64,000 bases of DNA from positions 2,075,516 to 2,139,515 of the forward strand of contig NZ_CP133319.1 in assembly GCF_038811545.1 (NCBI RefSeq), written 5' to 3'. Each line of letters starts with the position of its first letter. The stretch's first letter is position 1. Positions 9,097 through 19,818 of this stretch are shown piece after piece. This DNA comes from Rhodoligotrophos sp. CJ14. Lineage in GTDB: Bacteria > Pseudomonadota > Alphaproteobacteria > Rhizobiales > Im1. Position numbers and translations under genes: made by a program. The notes under the pieces were generated by a model. The model was not told the origin of the DNA and did no database searches. It was given only the letters and a program-made list of their open reading frames with translations.

Positions 9097-11130
9097 ATGA
9101 CGGAACACCAGGTTTCGGCGAGACCAGCCGCGAACCGGATCGGCGTCGAGATCGGAGGCACCTTTACCGATCTGGTCTGGGCTGGCCCCGATGGCCGTCT
9201 ACACACCGGCAAGACCCCGTCCACTCCCCAGGCGATCCACGAGGCCGTGCTGCGCGTGATCAGCGATGCGGGCATGCCGCTCGCCTCGGTCTCGCAAGTG
9301 ACCCACGGCTCGACGGTCGCGACCAACGCGCTCCTCACCCGCCGTGGCGCGCGCACCGGTCTCGTGACCACCGCCGGCTTTCGCGATGTCATCATTCTCG
9401 GACGTGCCGACCGCGATCACGACATCTACGACATGCGCTATCGCCGGCCTCTGCCGCCCATCCGGCGCAGCATGATCAGGGAAGTCCATGAGCGGATCGG
9501 CCCCGATGGCCAGGTGCTCGTCCCGCTCGATCTCGACGCCGCATGGAAAGAGGTCGCGCAGCTCCTTGACCAGGGTATCGAAGGCATCGCCATATGCCTT
9601 CTGCACGCCTATCGCAATCCTGACCACGAGCGCGCGCTCGCCGAGATGATCCGCAGCCGAGCGCCCCATGTGACCGTCTCCGCCAGTCACGAGGTCTCGC
9701 CGGAGTTCCGGGAGTATGAGCGCAGCATGACCTCGGTCGTGAACGCCTTCGTCGGACCGGTCGTCGAGCGCTATATCGCCCGCCTCGAGGCCGGGCTGCG
9801 GGAGGGCGGCTATGGCGGCGTCCTGCAGATCATGCAGTCGAACGGCGGCAGCATGCCGGCCTCCTCTGCCGGCGCCAATGCCGTGCGTATGCTGCTCTCG
9901 GGTCCCGCCGCGGGGGTGCGCGCAGCGATCTGGTTCGCCCGGCGCAACGACATCACCGACGTGATCACGCTCGACATGGGCGGCACCAGCACCGATGTCG
10001 CCATCGCGCCCGGCCTCAATCCCAGCATCGTGCCCGAGCTCAAGGTCGATGGCCTGCCGGTGCGAACCCCGTCCGTGGACATGGCGACCATCGGTGCCGG
10101 GGGTGGTAGCATCGCCTTCATCGACAAGGGCGGCTTTCTCACGGTCGGACCCGAAAGCGCTGGCGCTGATCCAGGCCCGGCCTGCTACGGCCGCGGTGGT
10201 GAGCGGCCGACCGTGACCGATGCGCAAGTGGTCGCCGGTCTGCTGCGGCCCGAGCGCTTTCTCGGTGGGCGCATGAAGCTTCTGCCCGAGCGGGCAACCG
10301 CGGCACTCGGCGCGCTATCCTTGCCCGGCGGGGTCGAAGTGACGGCTGATGCGGTGCTGCGCCTCGTCAACAGCAACATGGCTGATGCGGTCCGGCTTGT
10401 GTCGACGCGGCGGGGGATTGACCCGCGCGACTTCACCATCGTCGCCTATGGCGGCGGTGGGCCGCTGCATGCAGCCATGGTGGCCGAGGAATTGGGCGTG
10501 CGCCAGGTGCTCGTACCTTGGTCTCCGGGCCTGGCCAGTGCCTTCGGGCTGCTGATCGCGGACACGGTGATCGATGTCGCCCAGAGCGGTCTGCACCGCC
10601 TGGCGGATGAAACCCTGAATGGCGCCCGCATCGAGCAGCTGAACCAGCGCGCAGCCGAAGCCGCCAGCCTCAATGGCCTCGAACCGGGCAGCTACCGCGT
10701 CGCCATCGGCATGGACATGCGCTATCTCGGCCAGGCATTCGAGCTCACCATATGGACCGATGGCGCCCCGGCAGCCGCAGCAGAGCTGCGCGCCCTCTTC
10801 GAAACTGAGCACCGCGGCCGCTATGGCTATGCGCGCCCGAAGCTCGACGTGGAAGTCGTGGGCTACCGCATTCGTGTGGTGAGGGAAGCAGAGGGCCATG
10901 TGACGACCCCGCTGCCGGAGGGCGAAGCGCTCAAGCCGGCCATCCTGGACGCCACCATCGGTGGAGCGCGCGTCTCGGCCCAATTCATCGCCCGCGCGAT
11001 GCTTCAACCGGGCACCCGGCTCGATGGCCCCGCCATCATCGAAGAGGCCACGTCTACCACTGTGATACCGCCCGGCTGGCAGCTGGAATGCCTGCCGACC
11101 GGAGACTTGTTGCTGAGGGACACGCGATGA
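9097..11130 (+). CDS. Hydantoinase/oxoprolinase family protein, subunit A (HyuA-like)
   Basis: 677 residues. The N-terminal nucleotide-binding part has GVEIGGTFTDLVW and THGSTVATNALL, and the ATPase core has TLDMGGTSTDVAI, followed by the C-terminal hydantoinase A domain. With subunit B these proteins open 5-membered cyclic amides (N-methylhydantoin, 5-oxoproline, hydantoins) at the expense of ATP, or, in acetone carboxylase, carboxylate a ketone. The next gene encodes subunit B and overlaps by ATGA. Location inside an amide-import operon favours a cyclic amide substrate over ketone carboxylation; the third acetone carboxylase subunit is absent. Confidence 0.92.
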   Translation: MTEHQVSARPAANRIGVEIGGTFTDLVWAGPDGRLHTGKTPSTPQAIHEAVLRVISDAGMPLASVSQVTHGSTVATNALLTRRGARTGLVTTAGFRDVIILGRADRDHDIYDMRYRRPLPPIRRSMIREVHERIGPDGQVLVPLDLDAAWKEVAQLLDQGIEGIAICLLHAYRNPDHERALAEMIRSRAPHVTVSASHEVSPEFREYERSMTSVVNAFVGPVVERYIARLEAGLREGGYGGVLQIMQSNGGSMPASSAGANAVRMLLSGPAAGVRAAIWFARRNDITDVITLDMGGTSTDVAIAPGLNPSIVPELKVDGLPVRTPSVDMATIGAGGGSIAFIDKGGFLTVGPESAGADPGPACYGRGGERPTVTDAQVVAGLLRPERFLGGRMKLLPERATAALGALSLPGGVEVTADAVLRLVNSNMADAVRLVSTRRGIDPRDFTIVAYGGGGPLHAAMVAEELGVRQVLVPWSPGLASAFGLLIADTVIDVAQSGLHRLADETLNGARIEQLNQRAAEAASLNGLEPGSYRVAIGMDMRYLGQAFELTIWTDGAPAAAAELRALFETEHRGRYGYARPKLDVEVVGYRIRVVREAEGHVTTPLPEGEALKPAILDATIGGARVSAQFIARAMLQPGTRLDGPAIIEEATSTTVIPPGWQLECLPTGDLLLRDTR

Positions 11131-12794
11131 CCCAGGACAAGACACGCCTGATCATCATGGCCCGTGGCCTTCAGGCGGCCGCAGACGAAATGGCGGCCAA
11201 CCTGATCCGCTCGGCTTTCTCCGCCGTGGTGCGGGAGGCGCGCGACTGCTCGACCGCCCTGCTCGACGCCCAAGGCCGCGTGGTCGCCCAAGCCGATATG
11301 ATCCCGATGCAGACGGCCGCGCTCAGCGCATCCTTCCGCGCTGCGGCCGAACAGCTTGACCTCGCGAATGTCAAGCCTGGCCAATGCGTGCTGATGAACG
11401 ATCCTTATTCGGGTGGCCAGCACCTCAACGACATCATCCTATTCAGCCCGATCTTTCATGACGGCATGCTGCTTGGCTGGAGCGGCAGCACAGCCCATCA
11501 CCTCGACATTGGCGGTGGCTCGGCTGGCGTGAACACCACGGCCACCGAGCTGATCCAGGAGGGCCTTGTGATCCCGCCGCTATTGCTCGACGTGCAGCGT
11601 GACTGGCACGGCGGCATGATCGAACGGCTCATCTTCGCCAATATCCGCACCCCCGAAATCGGCCTTGGCGATATGGATGCACAATTTGCAGCCAACCATA
11701 TCGGGTGCGAACGGGTCATCGAGATGGCGCGGCGCTTCGGTCCCGACATGGTGGTGAGCGCCATGGACGAGGTCCTGAACTACAGCGAACGCCGGATGCG
11801 CGCCGCCATCGCCGAAATTCCCGATGGCACCTGGAGCGGCGAAGCCTTCCTCGATGGCGATGGCAGAACGCCGGCGGGGCCACCGGTGAAGGTGCGCGCC
11901 ACCGTGACGATCAGGGGCGATATGGCGGTGATTGATTTCACCGGCACCGATCCGCAGGTGCGCACCATGTTCAACTCGCCCCTGGCCAGCAGCATTGCCG
12001 GGGCGGTCACCGCCTTGCGCAGCATTCTCGCCGACACCGACATGCCGGCCAATGATGGTTGCAACCGCCCTCTCACCCTCATCATCCCGGAGGGCTCGGT
12101 ACTCAATCCCCGGCCGGGCGCACCGGTCAGGGCGCGCGCCACGGCCTGCTGCCGGGCACTCGATGCGGTCCATGCAGCCCTGGGACAGGTCCTGCCCGAC
12201 CGGGTGCCGGCCCAAGGCGCCAATTCAACCACCGGCTTCTTCCTCGCCCATGCCCGGCCGCAAGGCGGCTTTGACATCCATATCGACGTGCTGGGCGGCG
12301 GCTGGGGTGCGGCAAAGGACTATGATGCCATTCATGCAACCGATCATGTGTTGTCGTCATGCCGGCTGACGCCGACGGAATCGATCGAGCAACTAAGCCC
12401 GCATATCCTCATCGAAAGTTTCGGCCTCATTCAGGACTCCGCCGGTGCCGGCGAGTTCAACGGCGGCATGGGTCTCTTCCGCCGCTATCTCATCCAGAAG
12501 GATGAGGTGGTGCTGAGCCTCTATTCCGATCGGTTCAAGCTGCCGCCGCTGGGGCGCGAGCTGGGCCTCGACGGAAAGCCGGCAACACTGCACGTCGAGC
12601 GCGATGACGAGGTCATCACCCTCGGGGCCACCAGCACCTTTACTCTGCGGCGCGGTGATATCGTGGAGATCCGCCTGCCCGGCGGTGGTGGCTGGGGCAA
12701 CCCGAAAAACCGCGACCGGGAAGCCGTCGCTGCCGACCTGGAGGATGGGCTGATCTCGTCCGAAAGAGCCAAGCAGGTCTATGGCCTGGGCTGA
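11127..12794 (+). CDS. Hydantoinase B/oxoprolinase family protein (HyuB-like)
   Basis: 555 residues from the ATG at 11127, which overlaps the stop of HyuA. The hydantoinase B family signature NDPYSGGQHLNDIILFSPIF and the following TAHHLDIGG with clustered histidines (probable metal site) are present, and the C terminus ends in the glycine-rich LPGGGGWGNP. It forms the second subunit of the ATP-dependent ring-opening enzyme with the gene upstream. Length and order match N-methylhydantoinase HyuAB pairs of Proteobacteria. Confidence 0.92.
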   Translation: MTQDKTRLIIMARGLQAAADEMAANLIRSAFSAVVREARDCSTALLDAQGRVVAQADMIPMQTAALSASFRAAAEQLDLANVKPGQCVLMNDPYSGGQHLNDIILFSPIFHDGMLLGWSGSTAHHLDIGGGSAGVNTTATELIQEGLVIPPLLLDVQRDWHGGMIERLIFANIRTPEIGLGDMDAQFAANHIGCERVIEMARRFGPDMVVSAMDEVLNYSERRMRAAIAEIPDGTWSGEAFLDGDGRTPAGPPVKVRATVTIRGDMAVIDFTGTDPQVRTMFNSPLASSIAGAVTALRSILADTDMPANDGCNRPLTLIIPEGSVLNPRPGAPVRARATACCRALDAVHAALGQVLPDRVPAQGANSTTGFFLAHARPQGGFDIHIDVLGGGWGAAKDYDAIHATDHVLSSCRLTPTESIEQLSPHILIESFGLIQDSAGAGEFNGGMGLFRRYLIQKDEVVLSLYSDRFKLPPLGRELGLDGKPATLHVERDDEVITLGATSTFTLRRGDIVEIRLPGGGGWGNPKNRDREAVAADLEDGLISSERAKQVYGLG

Positions 12795-12818
12795 GGCATG
12801 AGCAAACAGGAGAACCAG

Positions 12819-14006
12819 ATGCGGAACGACATGGCCGGTGAAAACCTTCCGCGGCCCGCCTCGTTCGACACGGAAACGCTCGCACGGGGGATCATCGATT
12901 GGGTGGAATTCGAGACACCATCCGAGCGTCCCGACCTGATCGATCGGCTTCTTGATCACATCGAGGCTGCCTTCGAAGGGCTTCCGGTCGCGATCCGCCG
13001 GATTCCCGGCCGCGATGGCTGCGGTGGCCAGCTCATCCTCTCCTACGCGCCCGATGGTGTGAGCGGCAAGCCCGCGCTGCTGATGGGCCATATCGATACG
13101 GTTTGGGCCGCGGGCACGCTTGCTGAACGACCTGTCCGGCGCGAAGGCGACCAGCTGTTCGGTCCGGGCATCTTCGACATGAAGGCCGGCTCATACCTGA
13201 TCACCGAAACTCTCCGGCAGATCGCCAAGGCAGGGCTTCGCCCACCGCGCCCGATCACTGTCTTCCTCAACGGCGATGAGGAAATCGGCAGCCCCACCTC
13301 GCGCGCCACTATAGAGGAACTGTCCGCCGGCGCAGCCTTCGTCCTCGTGCCTGAACCCGCCTTCGAGGCGCCGGGCACCGTGATCACCAAGCGCAAGGGC
13401 TGGGGCTTCTTCAAGATGACCGCTTACGGCCGTTCATCCCATGCCGGCGGCAACCTGCGCGACGGCCGCAGCGCCATTCGCGAGATCGCCCGCCAGATCC
13501 TGGAGATTGAGGCGCTGAACGACAGCGAGACCACAGCAACCTTCAATGTCGGCACCATCAAGGGCGGCACGCGCGTGAACGTCGTTCCGGCCGAAGCAAC
13601 CATCGAGATCGACATGCGGGTGGATGATGAGGCGACCGCTCAACGCATGCTCGCGCAGATGCTGTCGCGCCAGCCTCACGACCCGGATATCCGCCTCACC
13701 GTCGAAGGCGGAATGAACCGCCCGCCCTTCGAGCGCAGCCCGGCCGTGATGCGCCTTTACGAAGCCACATGCGCGCTTGCGGCAGAGCTCGGCCTGCCCA
13801 TGGCCGAAACCTCCCGCGGCGGTGTCTCCGATGGCAATTTCTCCGCAGCCTTAGGCCTGCCCGTTCTGGATGGACTGGGCTGCAACGGCGCCGGTGCCCA
13901 CGCGATCCATGAGCATATCCTGGTCTCGACCATCGCACCTCGCGCTGCCCTGATCCATGGCATGCTGATGTCGCGCGCCTTTCAGGAAAAAGCATTGAAC
14001 GGCTGA
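12819..14006 (+). CDS. M20 family metallo-amidohydrolase/carboxypeptidase (CPG2-like), second copy
   Basis: 395 residues from the ATG at 12819, which has AGGAG six bases upstream; an ATG at 12798 in the same frame has its GAGG too close. The di-zinc motifs are GHIDTV (His91, Asp93), FDMKAG (Asp120) and GDEEIGSPT (Glu154/155), with the C-terminal GAHAIHEH. It is related along its length to the M20 protein at 186-1337. As last gene of the hydantoinase operon it probably cleaves the opened N-carbamoyl or N-acyl amino acid to release the free amino acid, as carbamoylases do in hydantoin pathways. Confidence 0.9.
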   Translation: MRNDMAGENLPRPASFDTETLARGIIDWVEFETPSERPDLIDRLLDHIEAAFEGLPVAIRRIPGRDGCGGQLILSYAPDGVSGKPALLMGHIDTVWAAGTLAERPVRREGDQLFGPGIFDMKAGSYLITETLRQIAKAGLRPPRPITVFLNGDEEIGSPTSRATIEELSAGAAFVLVPEPAFEAPGTVITKRKGWGFFKMTAYGRSSHAGGNLRDGRSAIREIARQILEIEALNDSETTATFNVGTIKGGTRVNVVPAEATIEIDMRVDDEATAQRMLAQMLSRQPHDPDIRLTVEGGMNRPPFERSPAVMRLYEATCALAAELGLPMAETSRGGVSDGNFSAALGLPVLDGLGCNGAGAHAIHEHILVSTIAPRAALIHGMLMSRAFQEKALNG

Positions 14007-14137
14007 CAGCCACACCGGAACCTGATCACGTCCTCTCGGTTCCATTGCCGTTGACGTGCTCGACCCGCCACGATGAGATGGCCGGCGGGCTGCTTCGCGG
14101 AGGCGCACATGAACAGAGAGGCCGGGCAGGCAGGCAC

Positions 14138-15130
14138 GTGACGATTTCGCTGGTTCAGCCACGATTGGTGAACGAGCCATTTTCCGATGCGGCCCTCTAT
14201 CTGGATTTCCGCTTCGGCCGGCGCGCTCTGCTGTTCGATCTTGGCGATCTCACCCCGCTCTCGCCGCGCGAGATCCTCCGCATCAGCCATGTGTTCGTGT
14301 CGCATATGCACATGGACCACTTCATCGGCTTCGACCGCCTCCTCCGGCTTTACCTCTATCGCGACACCAAAATCCAGCTCATCGGCCCACCGGGCCTCGC
14401 CGACGCGGTGGAGGCAAAGCTGCGCGCCTATACCTGGAACCTGCTCGATGAGGACTCGCCCGATTTCTCCCTCATCGCATCCGACTGGGCGCCGGGCGGC
14501 GTCGCGCAATCATGCCTGTTTAGTGCGCGTCGCGGTTTCAGGCGCCAACCGGTCGAGGCACCACGACCGGAAGGCAGCATCCTGCTCGATGACCCTGATT
14601 TCCGGGTGGAAGGCTTGCTGCTCGACCATGGCATTCCCTCCCTTTCCTTTGCCTTGCAGGAGAAGATCCGGGTGAATGTACGCAAGGCGCGGCTGGATGA
14701 TCTCGGGCTTCCTGTCGGCCCTTGGCTGACCCAGGCCAAGCGAGCGGTGCGACGAGGCGAGACGGACGCCGAGTTCTGGCCCAAGCCGGAGCGCTGCATC
14801 TCGCTCACCGAACTACTCGAGACAGGCGCTCTGAAGACCTCACCCGGCCAGCGTATCGTCTATGCAACGGATCTCGCCTATGCCGAAGCCAATGTGGAGA
14901 AGCTGATAGCCTTCGCCGAAGGGTCTGATCAGCTCTTCATTGAAGCCGCCTTCCTGGAGGAGGACAGTGCCCTGGCGGCGGCGAAAAAACATCTGACGGC
15001 TGCCCAGGCCGGATCGATCGCGCGACGGGCTGGCGTATCCCGCGCCAGCCCCATGCATTTTTCACCGCGTTATCTCGATCGGGAGGAGGACCTCCGCACC
15101 GAGTTCAGCACTCATATGACCGCGGCTTAG
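14138..15130 (+). CDS. MBL-fold metallo-hydrolase, RNase Z-like
   Basis: 330 residues from a GTG at 14138; the frame is open upstream with an ATG at 14078, so the start is uncertain. The zinc motif HMHMDH (His56, His58, Asp60, His61) follows the RNase Z-type ILRISHVFVS, and later motifs include LLLDHGIPSLSF, YATDLAYAEA and MHFSPRYLDRE. The overall plan matches RNase Z and related hydrolases, but no exosite arm typical of tRNA-processing RNase Z is obvious. It lies just downstream of the amide operon and convergent with the TetR gene; its substrate is unknown. Confidence 0.8.
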   Translation: MTISLVQPRLVNEPFSDAALYLDFRFGRRALLFDLGDLTPLSPREILRISHVFVSHMHMDHFIGFDRLLRLYLYRDTKIQLIGPPGLADAVEAKLRAYTWNLLDEDSPDFSLIASDWAPGGVAQSCLFSARRGFRRQPVEAPRPEGSILLDDPDFRVEGLLLDHGIPSLSFALQEKIRVNVRKARLDDLGLPVGPWLTQAKRAVRRGETDAEFWPKPERCISLTELLETGALKTSPGQRIVYATDLAYAEANVEKLIAFAEGSDQLFIEAAFLEEDSALAAAKKHLTAAQAGSIARRAGVSRASPMHFSPRYLDREEDLRTEFSTHMTAA

Positions 15131-15133
15131 AGG

Positions 15134-15808
15134 CTAGGGGTGCTCGCCGCTTTGCCGACTTGAACCCGCACTCCAACGCAGCCCGTCCATCAGCAGCGAA
15201 ACGAGACGCCGCGAGCGCTCACGCCAATCCGGCGTGTCGGGGGCCGCATAGATGCCGGTGAGCGCATGGAGCACGTCGGTTGCATCGATATCCCCGCGGA
15301 TCGATCCGCTTGCGATGGCATTCTCGACCAGTTTGCCCAGCGCGTGAGTAACCCTGCCCGATGTTTCCGAGAAGAATGTCGCGTTGGTGGTCAACAAAAC
15401 ACGCAAGCTTGCGGCCAGCCCCCGCTTCGTCGCGATATAATCGACGAAGCGCTGCATCCATTGCTCGAGTGCCGCATCAGGCGGCAGCGTGCGTGCGAGT
15501 TCTTCCGCGGCGGCGCAGACCGACTCGACCTCGCGCCGATAGACCACCTCGACCAGGTGCTCGCGTGTGGGAAAATGCCGGTAAAGTGTGCCGATCCCAA
15601 CGCCGGCCTGGCGTGCGATCTCCTCCAGGGAGGCATCAACCCCATACTGGGCAAAGGCGGCGGCCGCCACCTCGATCAGCTTTTCCCGGTTGCGGCGGGC
15701 ATCCGCGCGCAGGGGGCGTTCGGCCGTCTGTTCGGCCCTATTCTCGATGTCCTCGGAGCATTGGGACAGGAATTTTCCCTTGCGTGCCGATTTGGGCTTG
15801 AAACCCAT
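15134..15808 (-). CDS. TetR/AcrR family transcriptional regulator
   Basis: 224 residues. The N-terminal helix-turn-helix (about 45-90, with SLEEIARQAGVGIGTLYRHF as the recognition part) is followed by an all-helical ligand domain beginning near EQWMQRFVDYIATKRG. The first 38 residues are a basic, low-complexity leader, and internal starts are possible. It is divergent from the three-gene molybdenum oxidoreductase operon, and a 28-bp near-perfect palindrome lies 18 bases upstream of its ATG. The simplest reading is a repressor that controls itself and the oxidoreductase and is released by an aldehyde or aromatic ligand. Confidence 0.92.
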   Translation of the reverse strand: MGFKPKSARKGKFLSQCSEDIENRAEQTAERPLRADARRNREKLIEVAAAAFAQYGVDASLEEIARQAGVGIGTLYRHFPTREHLVEVVYRREVESVCAAAEELARTLPPDAALEQWMQRFVDYIATKRGLAASLRVLLTTNATFFSETSGRVTHALGKLVENAIASGSIRGDIDATDVLHALTGIYAAPDTPDWRERSRRLVSLLMDGLRWSAGSSRQSGEHP

Positions 15809-15825
15809 GCCGCAGACCTCTACGT

Positions 15826-15853
15826 CTATAAACGGAGGCGCCTCCGCTTATAG
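15826..15853. promoter_or_regulatory. 28-bp palindrome, probable TetR operator
   Basis: The left half is CTATAAACGGAGGC and the right half GCCTCCGCTTATAG. They are exact reverse complements except for one pair (15832/15847), so 13 of 14 pairs match. The site lies 18 bases from the TetR start and about 170 bases from the first oxidoreductase gene, in the only divergent intergenic stretch here. Size and symmetry fit a TetR dimer-pair operator. Confidence 0.7.
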
Positions 15854-16021
15854 CGGGCTCTTCCGACATCCTCATCTGCAAGCGAGTAGGCCATATCATG
15901 CCTGCCTGCAACTCGAAGCAAACAGCCACCGGCATCCCCAAACGGCAGGCGGGCCTCGCTTGTGCCCTTCACGATAGATCGGTTTTTCCCAATTGAGCGT
16001 CAAGCATCGGAGCCAGGCGCC

Positions 16022-16494
16022 ATGACCAATCCTATTCCCATCAAGCTCAACATCAACGGTCGCAGCGAAACCTTGGAGGTTGAGCCGCGCGTAACGCTGC
16101 TTGATGCCCTGCGTGAGCATCTGGGCCTCACCGGCACGAAGAAAGGCTGCGACCAGGGCCAGTGCGGGGCATGTACTGTCCATGTGGACGGTGAGCGGGT
16201 GCTCGCCTGCCTCATGCTGGCTGCACAGGCGCAAGGCCGCGAAGTTACGACCATTGAAGGCCTTGCCGGACCGAATGGCGAGCTTCACCCGGTCCAGGCC
16301 GCCTTCCTCAAGCACGATGCCTTCCAATGCGGCTATTGCACCCCGGGGCAGATCATGTCGGCGGTCGCTTGCATCCGCGAGGGCCATGCGGGCTCCGATC
16401 ATGAGATCCGCGAATATATGGCCGGCAATCTGTGCCGCTGCGGCGCCTATCCCCACATCGTCGCCGCCGTCCGAGAAGCCGCTGAGGTCGCGTC

Positions 16495-16498
<4 letters not shown>
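16022..16498 (+). CDS. (2Fe-2S)-binding subunit of a xanthine-oxidase-family aldehyde oxidoreductase (PaoA/YagT-like)
   Basis: 158 residues. The plant-type ferredoxin domain has Cys43, Cys48, Cys51 and Cys63 ([13 protein letters not shown]), and the helical domain has Cys103, Cys106, Cys138 and Cys140 (CGYCTPGQ and LCRCG), which together hold two 2Fe-2S clusters. They pass electrons from the molybdenum site to FAD. E. coli PaoA has an N-terminal Tat signal; none is present at this start, so the complex is probably cytoplasmic. First of three genes joined by ATGA overlaps. Confidence 0.92.
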
Positions 16499-17474
<976 letters not shown>

Positions 17475-17478
<4 letters not shown>

Positions 17479-19790
17479 GCCCCAGCGAACCTGCCCGCCA
17501 ATATGGCGATGCCTCGGACAGCGCGGCAAGCGCGCTCGGCGCCCGCCTTACGCGCTTCGATGGTCCCGCCAAGATCCGCGGCGCCGCCACCTACGCCCTT
17601 GAGCACCGCCCCCAGAACATGGCCCACGCGGTGCTTGTCGAGAGCACCATCGCCAGCGGGCGGGTGCGCGCCATCGACAAGAGCGCCGCGGAAGCAGCGC
17701 CCGGTGTTCTGCTGGTGGTTACACCCGACAACACCTTGCGCCTGAATGGCGCCTCGGACTGGCTGGGCAATCCCCCAGCGGTGCCCCAGTACACGCCGCT
17801 CGTCAGTGAGATCAGCTATTCCGGCCAGTTCATTGCAGCAGTGGTGGCCGAGACCTTCGAGCAGGCGACTGAGGCGGCGCGCCTGCTGAAAGTGGACTAT
17901 GAGGCCGCCCCGCCGATCTCCGCCCTCGATGATCCCAATGCAGGCTCCGGTGATCCCATGGAGGCAATGACCTCCGAGTGGGGAGATGCCGCGTCTGCCC
18001 TTGCCACGGCCCCGATCCGCATCGAACGCGAGTATCGAACCCCACGCGAATACCAGACGCCCATCGAACCGCATGGGCTCATTGCCGAATGGCAGGGCGA
18101 TCAGCTCACCATCTGGGAGCCGAGCCAGTGGCTCGACGGCATGGCACGCACCTATGCGGAATGGTTTGGCATCCCGTTCGAGAATGTCCGCATCATCTCG
18201 CCCTATATTGGTGGCGGCTTCGGCTCGAAGGCCTTTGCCTATCCCCACGGCGCGGTCTGCACCATCGCCGCCAAGATGCTGGGCCGGCCGGTGAAGCTGG
18301 CCGTCACCAGGCCACAGACTTTCAGCGCCATTGGCGGACGGGCGGCCACCCGTCAAACCATCGCTCTTGGTGCGACGAGCGAAGGCAAGCTCGTGTCCAT
18401 CGTCCAGCGCGGCGCCAACGAGACATCGATCGCCGAGACCTGGGTCGAGCCGCTGGCGGCAGCGGCCGCGATCATGTACGCCACCCCCAACTTCTCATCT
18501 CGTCAGAACGTCGCGCGCGTGAACACGGTAATGCCGGGAGCCAAACGCGCCCCCGGCGAAAACCCGAGCGCCTTTGCGATTGAGAGTGCGATTGACGAGC
18601 TCGCCTACGAGCTGGGCATCGACCCCCTCGAAATCCGTCTGCTGAACTATGCGGAAGAGGACCCGCAGGCGCGCAAACCGTGGTCCACCCGCCGCTTGCG
18701 CGAAGCCTTCGCCGCCGGCGCTGCGGCATTCGGCTGGTCGAAGCGCAGCCCGCAACCACGCTCCATGCGCGAGGGCAGTCAGCTCATCGGCTGGGGCGTT
18801 GCGGCCGGCAGCTATCCCGTCCGCCGCTCGGCCGGCGAAGCCCTCGTCCGCCTGCTGTCCGATGGCACCGCGGAGGTTTTGAGCAGCACCATCGATATGG
18901 GCCAGGGCGCCTATACGGTGATCGCGCAGGCAGCCGCCGAGGTCTTTGGCCTACCGATGGAGAAGGTCGCGGTCCGCCTTGGCGACTCCGCACTGCCAAG
19001 GGCCGGTGTCACCGGTGGCTCACGCATGGCCAATGTGATGACGGCGGCCGTTCACAAGGCGGCCCTCGCCGTGCGCGAGGAGCTCATCGGGCTTGCGCTC
19101 AACCACCCAGCCTCGCCGTTCCAGTCGGTGCAGGCGAACACGCTTGTGGTTGCCAATGGGCGCCTCGCTTCACCCCGGGGCGATGGTCCGGATCTCTCGA
19201 TAGCGGAATTCCTCGCCGCCATTGGCCAGGAGAAGCTTGAAGCCCGGCGCGATACTTTCGCGGAGAACCGCGTCGACCCTGCCGACAGCTACAAGAACTA
19301 CACCACCATCGCGACCGGATTGGCCCCGACCGACGGCGACTATTCCATGCACAGCTGGTGCGCCCATTTCATCGAGGTGCGGGTGGACGAGGATTTCGGC
19401 ACCGTCCGCGTCTCCCGCGTGGTCTCCGCCCTCGATTCCGGCCGCCTCTATAGCCCGAAGCTGGCCGAAAGCCAGTGGAAGGGCGGTATTATCATGGGTA
19501 TTGGACAGGCGCTGTTGGAAGAAGGCCTGATCGATCATCGCTACGGGCGTGTCATCAACAACAACCTCGCCGACTACCTCATCCCGACCAATGCCGATAT
19601 TCCCGATATCGAGGTGATCTCGGTGGGCATTCCCGACCTGCACGCCTCCGCACTGGGTGGCAAGGGCGTGGGCGAGCTCGGCATTGTGGGCGTCGCTCCG
19701 GCCATTGCCAATGCAGTCTTCCACGCGACCGGCAAGCGCATTCGCGAGCTGCCGATCACGCTGGACAAGCTGATGGCGACCAACGGCTGA
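17475..19790 (+). CDS. Molybdenum-cofactor-binding subunit of an aldehyde oxidoreductase (PaoC/YagR-like)
   Basis: 771 residues, the catalytic subunit. Visible landmarks are GPAKIRGAATYA at the start of the aldehyde oxidase hammerhead domain, IGGGFGSKAF in the cofactor region, GAKRAPGENPSAFAIES where CO dehydrogenase would carry its AYRCSFR loop, and GGKGVGELGIVG with the probable catalytic glutamate near the C terminus. The RAPGE loop is typical of YagR-type aldehyde oxidoreductases. It likely oxidises an aldehyde to the acid with water as oxygen source. The aldehyde may come from the zinc alcohol dehydrogenase encoded convergently at 19819. Confidence 0.91.
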
Positions 19791-19810
19791 CGCCGTCCAC
19801 AATGACGGCG
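19791..19810. terminator. Hairpin between convergent genes
   Basis: A perfect seven-base stem CGCCGTC/GACGGCG encloses the loop CACAAT directly after the stop codon of the PaoC-like gene and nine bases before the stop of the convergent alcohol dehydrogenase. No T-run follows on either strand, so intrinsic termination would be weak. It may work in both directions. Confidence 0.4.
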
Positions 19811-19818
19811 AGGGCGGA

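Noticed and set aside
9097-12794. Acetone carboxylase subunits
   Set aside because: The third (gamma) subunit gene is absent and the neighbours are amide hydrolases and an amide-type importer, which fits hydantoinase/oxoprolinase use better.
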